The notes below the pieces were generated by a model. The model saw only the letters and a list, made by a program, of their open reading frames with translations, made no database searches and was not told where the DNA came from. From Psychrobacter sp. AH5 (GTDB lineage: Bacteria; Pseudomonadota; Gammaproteobacteria; Pseudomonadales; Moraxellaceae): a stretch of DNA of 64,000 nucleotides. Where the stretch lies: contig NZ_JAMBMT010000001.1 of assembly GCF_040371085.1 (NCBI RefSeq), positions 2,790,001-2,854,000 of the forward strand, given 5' to 3'. Of the stretch, positions 8,616 through 17,560 are shown piece by piece. Numbering within the stretch: position 1 is the first letter of the stretch; each line of letters opens with the position of its first letter. The translations under genes were made by a program, and so were the position numbers.

Positions 8616-10232
8616 TTAGCGATACTGCTCAATAAAGTCCATAAAGTCTTCGGTCTCATTGGCTTCAAGCTCTGCTTGCTGCAATAGCGATTTCTCAGCG
8701 ACCACCTCGTATTTAGCTTGGATATTTGGGCTCAAAGTATGCTGTAGTATGGCATCACGATGCTGATTGGCCAAAGTAAAGCCTAGCTGCCAAAGGCTGC
8801 CTAAACGTTTGCTATCTGCATTGACCTGTGCTGAGATAGTAGACTCAGAGTTGCCAGCTTTACCTTGCATGAGCGCAACAGCAGCGCGGTAGTCATTGCC
8901 GCCATGATGAGCGTCAAGCAACGCCGCTAGTGGCTGCATACTATTTAGGTGCGCAAGCATCCAGTCCTGTAGCGACTGCTCAGTACCGTTATTAAGAATA
9001 TGCAAATTATCAAGGCGTCCCTCATTGACCACGCGCTCAAGATTGATCGCAAGCTCCTCTTCTTCCTCAGGCATCAAATCTGGCGACTCACTAAGTAGAC
9101 AATACAGCGCCATGACTTCCAAAAAGCAGGCGCTAGAGAGGCGAATACCGACATCACTATAAGGGTCTAAATCTATCGCTCGAAACTCAACATAAGCGAT
9201 ACCGCGGCGCTCTAAGGCTTCAGTTGGTGTTTCCCCGCGAAGAGCGATTTGTTTGGGGCGGATAGGGCTATAGTATTCGTTCTCAATCTGCAAGATATGA
9301 TCGTTGATCTGAATAGGATTGCCATTATCGTCATTTAGACCAAGTGCGCTAAAACTAGCGTGCGGCGTTTGTATCGCTCGGCGCAGGCCTGCGATATATT
9401 CGGGTAAATTGTTATAACGGATATCTAAGTGCTCTTGCACGCTATTGGTATAGCCAAGCTTGCCCATGCGTAGACTAGTAGCGGTCGGCTTATAATAAGT
9501 CGAGTCGTTCATCAGCTCAAGATCGTGCTCGCGGCCAGCAATAAAACAAGGACAGACGCTTGGACTGGCGCCTAATAAATAAAGCACTAAGCTCGTCAAG
9601 CGCTTAAAGTTGCGAATCAGTCCCAAATACTTATCGTTTTTAAACTCTATCAGGCTTTGAGATTTTGCAGCAGGCAGCTTAGTTTGCCAATGCGCAAACA
9701 AGCCATCACCAAAGGATAAGTTATAATGCAAACCGGCGATGGTTTGCATACGGCGTCCATAGCGAATACCAAGACCACTACGATACAGCGTTTTGAGCTT
9801 ACCGGTGTTTGAGCTACCATAATCGGCTAGCGGAATATCTTCATCGTTGCTCGATAGCATACAAGGCATAGATAACGGCCACATCAGCTCGCCCTCTGGC
9901 AGCGCTTGATAGACCAGTACGTGTAATTGACGCAGCATAGCCAAAGTATCTTTTGGCGTACCTCTAGGATCAGTGATCAGCTCAAGCAAGCTCTCAGAAT
10001 AATCGGTGGTGATGAACGGGTGAGTGAGCTTTGAGCCAAGCTTGGAGGGATGCGGCGTCTGTGCCAAAAACCCATCCGCTCTAACCCGTAAGCCCTCTTT
10101 TTCGATACCGCGTAGCATACCCACTAATAATTGGCTATCAAACCAGTCCGGTATTTTAAAGCTATCAAAGTTACTTAATGGTTCACGACTTAAGCTCTCA
10201 GCGCTAGTTGCAATATTACTCATAGTATTCAT
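8616..10232 (-). CDS. gshA: Glutamate-cysteine ligase
   Basis: GshA makes gamma-glutamylcysteine from Glu, Cys and ATP, the first step of glutathione synthesis in the cytoplasm. The 538 residues match the gammaproteobacterial type 1 family, which is about 518 long in E. coli. The N-terminal GIEKEGLRV motif holds the metal-binding glutamates. HPFITTDYSESLLELIT, AGLHYNLSF, and YVEFRAIDLDPY follow. The start at 10232 has no clear SD, and an ATG three codons in is equally possible. Glutathione consumers such as the thioredoxin-fold protein at 60774 are in the same window. Confidence 0.96.
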   Translation of the reverse strand: MNTMSNIATSAESLSREPLSNFDSFKIPDWFDSQLLVGMLRGIEKEGLRVRADGFLAQTPHPSKLGSKLTHPFITTDYSESLLELITDPRGTPKDTLAMLRQLHVLVYQALPEGELMWPLSMPCMLSSNDEDIPLADYGSSNTGKLKTLYRSGLGIRYGRRMQTIAGLHYNLSFGDGLFAHWQTKLPAAKSQSLIEFKNDKYLGLIRNFKRLTSLVLYLLGASPSVCPCFIAGREHDLELMNDSTYYKPTATSLRMGKLGYTNSVQEHLDIRYNNLPEYIAGLRRAIQTPHASFSALGLNDDNGNPIQINDHILQIENEYYSPIRPKQIALRGETPTEALERRGIAYVEFRAIDLDPYSDVGIRLSSACFLEVMALYCLLSESPDLMPEEEEELAINLERVVNEGRLDNLHILNNGTEQSLQDWMLAHLNSMQPLAALLDAHHGGNDYRAAVALMQGKAGNSESTISAQVNADSKRLGSLWQLGFTLANQHRDAILQHTLSPNIQAKYEVVAEKSLLQQAELEANETEDFMDFIEQYR

Positions 10233-10598
10233 CTATTGTTATTCATTATGGCAGAGCAATAATCAACTGGGATTTGCTCAAAATAGGGGTTAGTTCGGTA
10301 CGTTATTTATTATCTGTTTTACTACTGTATTTTGGCATCTAATTTTAGTATCTAATTTTGGCATAGATAGAGCAGTCAGTTTAGCCCAAAGATAAGCCAA
10401 AAACCACGGGCGCTTACAAATTGAGTAACCTTCAATACTTAATGATGGCTTAGCATCAGGCCATGCAAAGTAAGTGAATATCACAGCTCAGGCTTAGAGA
10501 AGCTTGGGTATTTTATCCAGCCAAAAAAGCATCTATTCACAGCGTAAATAGATGCCTTTATAACGATTATCCTAGCAAAATATTAGCTTATCCCAATA
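10233..10598. other. Intergenic region gshA-erpA
   Basis: No convincing gene is seen. A 64-codon open frame on the minus strand starts with GTG, lacks an SD and has no recognisable features. The region holds the erpA terminator (10523-10555) and presumably the gshA promoter. Confidence 0.6.
10523..10555 (-). terminator. Terminator of erpA
   Basis: On the minus strand the stem GGCATCTATT pairs with AATAGATGC and is followed by six T, about 45 bases after the erpA stop codon. Confidence 0.8.
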
Positions 10599-10979
10599 CT
10601 AAATAGAAAACGACGAACCACAGCCGCAGGTAGTAGTGGCATTAGGATTGGTCACTACAAAACGCGCGCCCTCTAAGCCTTCGGTATAATCAACCGTTGA
10701 GCCTTGCAGATACTGATAGCTTAGTGAGTCAATGACTAAAGTGACATCGCCATTATCGAAGTTGGCATCATCTTCCCCCAATTCACTATCGAATCTAAAA
10801 CCATAAGAGAAGCCTGAGCAGCCGCCGCCCGTCACATAAACGCGTAGCATAAGCTCGTTATCGCCTTCTTCTTCGCGTAGACGGCGTACTTTTTTTGCGG
10901 CGTTATCGGTAAGATGGAGGAGAGTAGGATCGACAGGCTGACTTGAGCTGGGATCATATTGAGTGGTTAATGTCGTCAT
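10599..10979 (-). CDS. erpA: Iron-sulfur cluster insertion protein ErpA
   Basis: ErpA is an A-type carrier that delivers Fe-S clusters to apo-enzymes, including those of the isoprenoid pathway. The three conserved cysteines are present: C54 in GGGCSGF, and C118 and C120 in the C-terminal CGCGSSF. The acidic segment [14 protein letters not shown] and the [13 protein letters not shown] motif favour ErpA over IscA. The protein has 126 residues with a short Thr/Ser/Pro-rich N-terminus. GAGG lies 5-8 bases before the ATG. No isc genes are adjacent, which is normal for erpA. Confidence 0.94.
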   Translation of the reverse strand: MTTLTTQYDPSSSQPVDPTLLHLTDNAAKKVRRLREEEGDNELMLRVYVTGGGCSGFSYGFRFDSELGEDDANFDNGDVTLVIDSLSYQYLQGSTVDYTEGLEGARFVVTNPNATTTCGCGSSFSI

Positions 10980-11229
10980 AATTACCTCATTGGCTGATAC
11001 TTAACTGCCTGATGTCAGTAGTATTTTGGCAGTATATCATAATTGGGGCGGCTGTTAATTTATCAAGACTGCTAAGGCTATCTGCTTTGATTGACCATTG
11101 AAACTAAGCCGCTAAGTCTTTATAAAACAGTTAAAAATGAGATAGTTATTTAATAGTTTGCCTATCGGCTAAGCGTTTGAAATAATAGCCGCCAATTTAA
11201 ATCTTTAAACCCTTGAGACAAAAACCCCT

Positions 11230-13290
11230 ATGATCGAATTCAAAGACGTCAGTGTTCGCCGTGATGGCCGTGTGTTATTTGCAGATGCCAGTTTTCAGCT
11301 GCATCCTAACCACAAGATTGGCTTGACGGGCAATAACGGCACCGGTAAATCTACTTTGTTTGCTTTATTATTGACGCAAATGGGTACAGGCGATACTGAG
11401 GTGACGCTCGATAAAGGTGAGATCAGTATTCCGGACAGCTGGCAAGTAGCACATATGGCGCAGGAAGTGGGCGCTAGTAGTCAAACCGCTATCGATTATG
11501 TGCTCAGCGGTGATGAGCAGTGGTATCAGCTTAATGAAGCGTTGAGTGATTTAAGCACCGTTAGCGATGAGCAAATTCCTATACTTTATCAACAATTCGA
11601 CGAGATTGATGGCTATAGTACACCAACTAAAGCGGCTCAAATTATGGCGGGTCTAGGTTTTAAGACCAGTCAGCATGAGCAGCCGGTAGAGGGCTTTTCA
11701 GGCGGTTGGCGCATGCGTTTAAACCTGGCTAAGACCTTGATGAGCCGCGCTGATCTTATGCTACTCGATGAGCCCACCAACCATTTGGACTTAGACGCTA
11801 TTTTATGGCTTGAGACTTGGATTAACGCCTTTACTGGTTTGGTCATCGTCATCTCGCACGATCAGACCTTTTTGGATGCCACCGTTGGTCATATCTTGCA
11901 CGTTGAACAACAAAAAATCACTATGTACACCGGTAATTATCAGCAGTTTATTCGTACCCGTCATGAGCGTATGGCGCAGCAGCAACAAGCGTATGAAAAG
12001 CAGCAAGAAACGCGCGCGCACTTAGATGATTTTATCCGCCGTTTTCGTGCCAAAGCCAGTAAAGCTAAGCAAGCCCAAAGCCGCATCAAGCAATTAGAGC
12101 GTATGGCGGAGCTATCACCGATGATGGCAGATAATCCTTTCTCTTTCTCGTTTTATGAACCGGCGCACATGAGCTCGCCGCTGATTGAGCTCACTAAAGC
12201 TGATATTGGCTATAGCGACACGCCGCTACTTTATAATGCCAATGTGCAAGTGACGCCAGATACGCGTCTAGGTCTGCTCGGTATGAATGGCGCTGGTAAA
12301 TCGACTTTAATTAAAGCGTTAGTAGGCGAGCTTGGTATTTTATCAGGCAACTACCAAGTCTCTGACACTCTCAAATTGGGCTACTTTAATCAGCATCAAA
12401 TGGATGCTTTGGATAGCGAGGCAACGCCAATGCAAATGCTACGCCGTCTGGCTGGCAAGACCTCAGATGCCGTTTTACGCGCTTTTTTGGGCAGCTTTGA
12501 CTTTCGCGGCGATCGCATCGACACTATCAGTGAGCTGTTCTCTGGCGGCGAGCGCGCGCGTTTGACTTTAGCGCTTATCGTTTGGCAGCGTCCTAATGTG
12601 TTGGTACTTGATGAGCCAACCAACCATTTAGACTTACAGATGCGTCAAGCTTTGACCCTAGCTTTACAAGGGTTTAAAGGCGCGGTAGTACTCGTCTCGC
12701 ATGATCGCGAGCTAATCGCTAACGTTTGTGATGAGCTATATTTGGTGCACGATGGGCAGATAGATGAATTTAAAGGTGATATCAGCGATTACGGTAAGTG
12801 GCTAGCGGAGAAGCGTAAGCAAGAAAATTCGCAAGATAAAAATAGCGACAAAAAAGCTAAAAGTAAAAAAGAAGCTAAGCAGTTTGTTTCACGTGAAACA
12901 AGCGCTACTACTAACGCTGCTAATGCTAGTAAACAACAAAGCAAAGAGGAGCAAAAAGGCGCAAATAAAAATGCCGCTATGCCCAGTCCTGCAAGTAGTA
13001 GTTTGAGCAAAGAAGAGCAGCGTAAACTAGCCGCTGAGCGGCGCAAATTGACCGCGCCCATTCGCCGCGAGATTGAAGAGACAGAAAAGCGTTTGGCTTT
13101 ACTTGATAAACAGCTTGCTCGTTTAGAGACTCAGTTAGCCGACACTGAGCTATACGAAGAGCATCGTAAAGCGAACTTGCTTAAACTACTCGATGAGCAG
13201 GCCTTATTGCAGCAGCAGCATAGTGATGCTGAGGAAAGCTTATTATTAGCGATGACCCACTTAGAAGAGATGGAAGCGGATTTTGGCTAA
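11230..13290 (+). CDS. ABC-F family ATPase (YheS-type)
   Basis: This 686-residue soluble protein has two ABC ATPase domains and no membrane segment, as in ABC-F proteins that act on the ribosome. The first domain has Walker A GNNGTGKS (34-41), the signature FSGGWRMR near 155 and LLDEPTNHLDL. The second has GMNGAGKS near 352, LFSGGERAR near 438 and LDEPTNHLDL. The linker between them carries the charged arm motif. The C-terminal part holds a Lys/Ser/Ala-rich insert (about 530-600), then a coiled coil (EIEETEKRLALLDKQLARLE). The domain order resembles E. coli YheS. A perfect parS site lies within the low-complexity insert, at codons 552-557. Confidence 0.92.
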   Translation: MIEFKDVSVRRDGRVLFADASFQLHPNHKIGLTGNNGTGKSTLFALLLTQMGTGDTEVTLDKGEISIPDSWQVAHMAQEVGASSQTAIDYVLSGDEQWYQLNEALSDLSTVSDEQIPILYQQFDEIDGYSTPTKAAQIMAGLGFKTSQHEQPVEGFSGGWRMRLNLAKTLMSRADLMLLDEPTNHLDLDAILWLETWINAFTGLVIVISHDQTFLDATVGHILHVEQQKITMYTGNYQQFIRTRHERMAQQQQAYEKQQETRAHLDDFIRRFRAKASKAKQAQSRIKQLERMAELSPMMADNPFSFSFYEPAHMSSPLIELTKADIGYSDTPLLYNANVQVTPDTRLGLLGMNGAGKSTLIKALVGELGILSGNYQVSDTLKLGYFNQHQMDALDSEATPMQMLRRLAGKTSDAVLRAFLGSFDFRGDRIDTISELFSGGERARLTLALIVWQRPNVLVLDEPTNHLDLQMRQALTLALQGFKGAVVLVSHDRELIANVCDELYLVHDGQIDEFKGDISDYGKWLAEKRKQENSQDKNSDKKAKSKKEAKQFVSRETSATTNAANASKQQSKEEQKGANKNAAMPSPASSSLSKEEQRKLAAERRKLTAPIRREIEETEKRLALLDKQLARLETQLADTELYEEHRKANLLKLLDEQALLQQQHSDAEESLLLAMTHLEEMEADFG
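12885..12900. promoter_or_regulatory. parS site (perfect consensus) inside the ABC-F gene
   Basis: TGTTTCACGTGAAACA is the exact 16-bp palindromic parS consensus bound by chromosomal ParB proteins. It lies in-frame in codons 552-557, reading VSRET, within a low-complexity linker where protein sequence should be little constrained. Known parS sites cluster around oriC and some lie inside genes. Its presence suggests an origin-proximal location for this window. Confidence 0.88.
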
Positions 13291-13312
13291 AATATAAAGA
13301 TGTTTTTAACAC

Positions 13313-13345
13313 AAAAAAAAGGAGAGCATAGGCTCTCCTTTTTTT
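13313..13345. terminator. Bidirectional terminator between the ABC-F and RlpA-like genes
   Basis: A 7-bp stem GGAGAGC/GCTCTCC with a 4-base loop is flanked by eight A and seven T. It can terminate both converging genes. Confidence 0.9.
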
Positions 13346-13387
13346 ATTACAATCAATGGTGTGGTTACCAGATGACAGTCTATGGAC

Positions 13388-13750
13388 TTACTGTCGACGA
13401 TACTTGCCATCACCGTAAGATAATATCTTCATACTAGTGGTACAAAGTTGGCAGTTTATTTTACCAGCAGCGGCTTTAGATAAATCAAGAATACGTCCTT
13501 TGGTAAAAGGGCCTCTATCGGTGATTTTCACTATCACGCTCTGCTTTGTCTTTTTATTAGTCACTTCTACCTTAGTTCCAAAAGGTAAGGTTTTGTGTGC
13601 CGCCGTCAAAGCGTTCATATTGAAGATGCTACCGCTAGCGGTACGCTTACCGTGAAACTTACTACCGTAATAGCTAGTATTACCAGCAAAAACAGTAGTA
13701 CTTAACGCCAGTGACAACATGATAACTAAAGACTTGATTAAATAAGACAT
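13388..13750 (-). CDS. RlpA-like septal/lytic double-psi beta-barrel protein
   Basis: This is a 120-residue exported protein. A signal peptide (residues 1-22, ending VFA) is followed by an RlpA-like double-psi beta-barrel. Visible elements are TSYYGSKFHGKRTASG, LTAAHKTLPFGTKVEVTN, and VKITDRGPFTKGRILDLSKAAA. The DRGPF and DLS elements carry the conserved catalytic Asp region of RlpA lytic transglycosylases, which cut glycan strands lacking stem peptides. The SPOR domain of full-length RlpA is absent, so septal targeting is not expected from this sequence. Two cysteines (CQLC) near the C-terminus are unusual for this short form. No lipobox is seen, so it should be periplasmic or secreted. Confidence 0.88.
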   Translation of the reverse strand: MSYLIKSLVIMLSLALSTTVFAGNTSYYGSKFHGKRTASGSIFNMNALTAAHKTLPFGTKVEVTNKKTKQSVIVKITDRGPFTKGRILDLSKAAAGKINCQLCTTSMKILSYGDGKYRRQ

Positions 13751-14135
13751 TCAATACCTATATGTAATTGATAAGATAGACAGCTACTCTTGCCTATATT
13801 ATTTACGCTCCCTATGAGTGTAAACATGGCAGGTAGTCTACAAGATAAAGCTTACTATAGCCTTACAGATGTGTAAAAAATCGACTGAGTCAAATTGCAG
13901 TTACATTGTAAACTACTGATAAATAAGCGAAGTTATCATCTTAAAGATTTTTATACAATGTAAATGATAAACTTAAATCTAGCTGTAAATACAAAGAATC
14001 AGTTTGAATAATAACTAGGTATCAGCTAAAGACTAAAATTGAAATTATAGAAAAAAGTCTTATTATAGAAACAGACGATTGCAGCTTTATAGATTTTGAA
14101 TAACAACCCGTTAAATAAAAGTATAAGGAAAAATA
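13751..14135. other. Intergenic region before cbpA
   Basis: This is an AT-rich divergent region of 385 bases between the RlpA-like gene and cbpA. It should hold both promoters. I see no clear sigma-70 or heat-shock promoter, no hairpin and no small gene in it. Confidence 0.5.
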
Positions 14136-15158
14136 ATGGCTGAAAAAAATTACTATGATATTTTAGGAGTGAAAAAAGACGCCACAGATGCCGATATCAA
14201 AAAAAAATATCGCAAATTAGTGCGTCAATACCATCCTGATGTCAGTGACGATCCAGACGCAGATAGTAAGATTGCTGAGATTAATAACGCTTATGAGACG
14301 CTTAGAGATAAAGATAAGCGTAGCGAGTACGATGCCATGCTTGATAATCCGTTTGCTGGCCAAGCCGGCGCGGGTGGTTTTGGTGGTTTTGGCGGACAAT
14401 CAGGCGGCGCGCAGGGCGGATTTCGCTGGGAGGATATCAAAGATCAGTTTGGTGAAGGCGAGGCGTTTGGTAGTGGCGGCTTTCGTTTCGATGATATCTT
14501 CTCTGCATTTGGTCGCGGCGCGCGCGGCTCAGCTGGCAGTCAATCGGCTGGCGGTCAAAGTGGCTTTGATCAATTCGGTGGTGGTTTTGGTATGCACGAT
14601 AGCAAAGGTCAAGATCAGCACGCCGAGATCAATGTCGATCTAGCATCCGTCTACAGCGGCGATGATTATAGTATTAAGTTGAACGTACCGGTGCGTCAGC
14701 CTAATGGTAGCGTCAGCTACGATAACAAAACCCTTAAGATAAAAATTCCTAAAGGTATCACTGATGGTAAGCAAATTCGTTTGGCAGGACAGGGAGCAGC
14801 TGGCATTGGCGATGGTCAAAACGGTGATTTATTCCTAAAAGTAAAAATAACTCATGCCGCCAATATTCGCTTAGAGGGCGCTGATGTTTATCAAACGGTA
14901 AATATAACACCTTGGGAAGCCGCTTTAGGCGAAAAAATCAATGTCACTACGCCTGCTGGAACTTTAGGCGTTACTATTCCAAGTAACAGTAAATCGGGCA
15001 GCAATTTGCGGCTAAAAGGCAAAGGTATTCCAGCCAAATCTGCTGGAGATTTGTACTTAACACTAAATATTGTCAATCCAGAGGTGACTACTGAGGCGGC
15101 TAAGCAAGCTTATGAGCAGCTCAAACAAGCCCTTAAAAATACTAATATCAGTCGCTAA
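14136..15158 (+). CDS. cbpA: Curved-DNA-binding protein / DnaJ-like co-chaperone CbpA
   Basis: CbpA is a DnaK co-chaperone and nucleoid-associated protein of stationary phase. The N-terminal J domain has YYDILGVKKDATDADIKK and the essential HPD (33-35). A long Gly/Phe-rich region (about 74-150) follows. The DnaJ-type C-terminal substrate-binding domain has IPKGITDGKQIRLAGQG and GKGIPAKSAGDLYL. No zinc-finger motifs are present, unlike dnaJ at the window start. At 340 residues it is longer than E. coli CbpA (306), mainly in the Gly-rich part. AAGGAA lies before the start. The cognate modulator gene cbpM follows 58 bases downstream, which supports the assignment. Confidence 0.93.
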   Translation: MAEKNYYDILGVKKDATDADIKKKYRKLVRQYHPDVSDDPDADSKIAEINNAYETLRDKDKRSEYDAMLDNPFAGQAGAGGFGGFGGQSGGAQGGFRWEDIKDQFGEGEAFGSGGFRFDDIFSAFGRGARGSAGSQSAGGQSGFDQFGGGFGMHDSKGQDQHAEINVDLASVYSGDDYSIKLNVPVRQPNGSVSYDNKTLKIKIPKGITDGKQIRLAGQGAAGIGDGQNGDLFLKVKITHAANIRLEGADVYQTVNITPWEAALGEKINVTTPAGTLGVTIPSNSKSGSNLRLKGKGIPAKSAGDLYLTLNIVNPEVTTEAAKQAYEQLKQALKNTNISR

Positions 15159-15216
15159 TCCAGCCAAAAAACTGGTAGGACTAAAGAGATGATATAAAGC
15201 ATAAACGAGGATAATA

Positions 15217-15543
15217 ATGATGAAACAATCGCCTGAATTAACCGACATAATTATGAGTTTCGATGAGCTAGTATCTGCTTGTGGTCAAGAGCCGCAATGG
15301 ATTGTGGCTTTGATAGAAGAAAATATCATCGAGTATGATATCCCTGAGAGTAAGCAATTCACAGGCTATCAGCTGACGACAGTGCGCCGTGCTGCGCGTC
15401 TTAGCCGTGATTTTGAAGCCAGCGTACCAGCTATTGGCTTGATACTTGAGCTATTAGATGAAGTCGAGCAACTGCGTCAATTCAAACGTCAGTGGGATAA
15501 TGATACTCAGATGATAGAAGTCGATATTGAAACTTTTAAATAA
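15217..15543 (+). CDS. cbpM: Chaperone modulator CbpM
   Basis: CbpM binds the J domain of CbpA and inhibits both its co-chaperone and DNA-binding activities. The 108-residue MerR-like protein has SFDELVSACGQEPQWIVALIEENII, then QLTTVRRAARLSRDFE, the usual helix-turn-helix-like part. A C-terminal coiled helix (LILELLDEVEQLRQF) is typical of the family. GAGG precedes a double ATG at 15217 and 15220. It forms an operon with cbpA and ends at a terminator 30 bases downstream. Confidence 0.92.
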   Translation: MMKQSPELTDIIMSFDELVSACGQEPQWIVALIEENIIEYDIPESKQFTGYQLTTVRRAARLSRDFEASVPAIGLILELLDEVEQLRQFKRQWDNDTQMIEVDIETFK

Positions 15544-15573
15544 ATGCAATAGCGGCAATAGTCACTAAATGTC

Positions 15574-15602
15574 CAAAAAAAGAGCCCATTTGGGCCCTTT
15601 TT
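15574..15602. terminator. Bidirectional terminator between cbpM and sstT
   Basis: AAAGAGCCCA pairs with TGGGCCCTTT around a very short loop, with an A-run before it and a T-run after it. It can serve both converging genes. Confidence 0.85.
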
Positions 15603-15619
15603 CGTCTGATAGCTATTTA

Positions 15620-16822
15620 TTAACGCGCGTATTTGGGATCTGCCGCCGCTGTAAATAATATATCGGTTGATGAGTTCAGTGCGGTCTCTGCTGAGTCTTG
15701 AATGACACCGATAATAAAGCCGACAGCCACCACTTGCATAGCGATATCGTTTGGAATACTAAATAAACTTGCTGCTAAAGGAATCAGTAATAAGGAGCCA
15801 CCCGGTACACCTGAGGCACCGCCTGCACTAACGGTCGCCACCAAGCTTAGCAGCAAGGCTGAGGCAAAGCTTACCTCGATACCCAAAGTATGCGCTGCCG
15901 CCAAGGTTAACACATTAATAGTAATCGCCGCGCCCGCCATATTGATAGTAGCGCCAAGCGGAATAGTCACCGAATAAGTATCTTCGTGTAGATCAAGTTT
16001 GCGCGCAAGGTTCATATTGACAGGAATATTGGCCGCAGATGAGCGGGTAAAAAAGGCGGTAATCCCAGACTCACGCAGGCAAGTAAAGACCAGCGGATAA
16101 GGGTTTTTGCCCGTTTTGACAAATACGATTAAAGGGTTGGCGACTAGCGCGATAAATAGCATACAACCGACGAGCACCATCAAAATATTGGCATAGCCTT
16201 TTAGAGCCTCAAAACCTGTCTCAGCGACAGTATTGGCGACCAAACCTAAAATACCAAAAGGCGCAAGGGCAATCACCCACTTAACCACTTGTGAGATGGC
16301 ATCTGCAAAATCGCTTACGACAGTACGCGCGGTATCACTGGCTTGACGTAGCGCAAAACCAATAATCAGCGCCCAAGCTAAGATACCGATATAATTGGCA
16401 TTAGCTACGGCATTGACAGGGTTTGCGACTAAACTCATTAATAAATTGGTTAATACTTCTTTGAGATTAGCAGGCGGTACTTGTTCGATATCGGCATTGA
16501 CCAAAATCATCTCGATTGGGAACAAAAAGCTTGCTCCAACGGCTGTTAATGCTGCCAAAAAAGTGCCAAAGAGATACATAATAAGCACAGGCTTGACGTA
16601 GACCTCGTTACCACTGCGCTGTTTACTGATAGCGGCCATCACTAATACAAAAACTAAGATAGGCGCTACTGCTTTTAATGCACCAACAAACAAGGTGCCA
16701 AGCAAGCCCAAAGCAATACCGGCACTAGGCGCTAACCAACCGATTAATACTCCTAAAACTAAACCTACAATAATCAGTGGCACTAGGCCTATTCGCTGAT
16801 ACATCGCTATCAATGAGCGCAT
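15620..16822 (-). CDS. sstT: Serine/threonine:sodium symporter SstT
   Basis: This inner-membrane carrier of the dicarboxylate/amino acid:cation symporter family takes up serine and threonine with Na+. About eight membrane helices and two re-entrant loops are indicated. The phrase [26 protein letters not shown], the loop with [14 protein letters not shown] and the segment [14 protein letters not shown] are characteristic. The ATG at 16822 is chosen as the start because AGAGGT lies 7 bases upstream, giving 400 residues. A GTG eight codons further upstream is in frame but has no SD. Confidence 0.93.
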   Translation of the reverse strand: MRSLIAMYQRIGLVPLIIVGLVLGVLIGWLAPSAGIALGLLGTLFVGALKAVAPILVFVLVMAAISKQRSGNEVYVKPVLIMYLFGTFLAALTAVGASFLFPIEMILVNADIEQVPPANLKEVLTNLLMSLVANPVNAVANANYIGILAWALIIGFALRQASDTARTVVSDFADAISQVVKWVIALAPFGILGLVANTVAETGFEALKGYANILMVLVGCMLFIALVANPLIVFVKTGKNPYPLVFTCLRESGITAFFTRSSAANIPVNMNLARKLDLHEDTYSVTIPLGATINMAGAAITINVLTLAAAHTLGIEVSFASALLLSLVATVSAGGASGVPGGSLLLIPLAASLFSIPNDIAMQVVAVGFIIGVIQDSAETALNSSTDILFTAAADPKYAR

Positions 16823-17038
16823 CTTTATACCTCTAATAAAAACCACAGTAAGAAAGTTACATAAGGATAATATAATCGACAGATATTAGCATTTTTTATG
16901 ATATTCGCCTAATACTCTGCTCTATGCGTTTGATGATATATAACAGTAACTGTCAATAAATAGATGAGATATAAAAATGAGGTAGTTAAAGATATTGAAA
17001 AGTTTGAACTACAGCAAGATATAAAAACTTCACTGGTT

Positions 17039-17503
17039 TTAGACTTTAAAATGAGTCAACTCATAATCAAGCTGTTGATAGTATTTGTATTTTTGGCGTC
17101 CTTGAGCGACGCTGGTGTCATCAGGTAGGATAATCTCAAGGATACGGCTCACTAACACATTACTAGTGGCGGCTATAAAGTCATTAACTGGACGCGCGGT
17201 AGTATTGATAACGATACCACTGAAATTTGGCGGTAATTGCTGAGACAGTAGCACTGGCGCTACAGAATTAGCATTTGAGGCACTAACTTCAGCGCTGAGC
17301 CGCTGATGCGGGATAAAGCTTGCTGCATCATTTGCCCATAGGACTTCATCAAGCTCAATGAGCCGCTCTTCATTGTCAGTCAAGATAATAAGCGACTGCG
17401 AGCTCTTGTTCAACGCGGTCTGAGTCAGCTGACAAATAAAGCCCAAGAAATCTTGGGCTTTATTCGCGCTTAACACATAAAAACTAACTTTTAGTTTTGA
17501 CAT
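17039..17503 (-). CDS. holC: DNA polymerase III chi subunit HolC
   Basis: HolC links the clamp loader to single-strand binding protein at the replication fork. The 154-residue sequence has the family pattern: VSFYVL at the N-terminus, FICQLTQTALNKSSQSLIILTD, LDEVLWANDAASFIPHQRL, and GIVINTTARP. It contains a somewhat variable insert near residues 76-88. It lies 57 bases downstream of pepA on the same strand. The pepA-holC order is conserved in gammaproteobacteria and supports the call. In enterobacteria valS follows holC; here it does not. Confidence 0.92.
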   Translation of the reverse strand: MSKLKVSFYVLSANKAQDFLGFICQLTQTALNKSSQSLIILTDNEERLIELDEVLWANDAASFIPHQRLSAEVSASNANSVAPVLLSQQLPPNFSGIVINTTARPVNDFIAATSNVLVSRILEIILPDDTSVAQGRQKYKYYQQLDYELTHFKV

Positions 17504-17560
17504 TTTAAGTACTTAAGCATTTTTGCTTACCTGTTTTTTAAGTTAATTATAAATTAACTA

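Noticed and set aside
10290..10484. A 64-codon minus-strand frame between gshA and erpA
   Set aside because: It has a GTG start, no SD, and no family pattern. It looks like a chance frame.
13640..13665. A parS-like half site (GTGAAAC) in the RlpA-like gene
   Set aside because: Only one half of the palindrome is present. Single half sites occur by chance.
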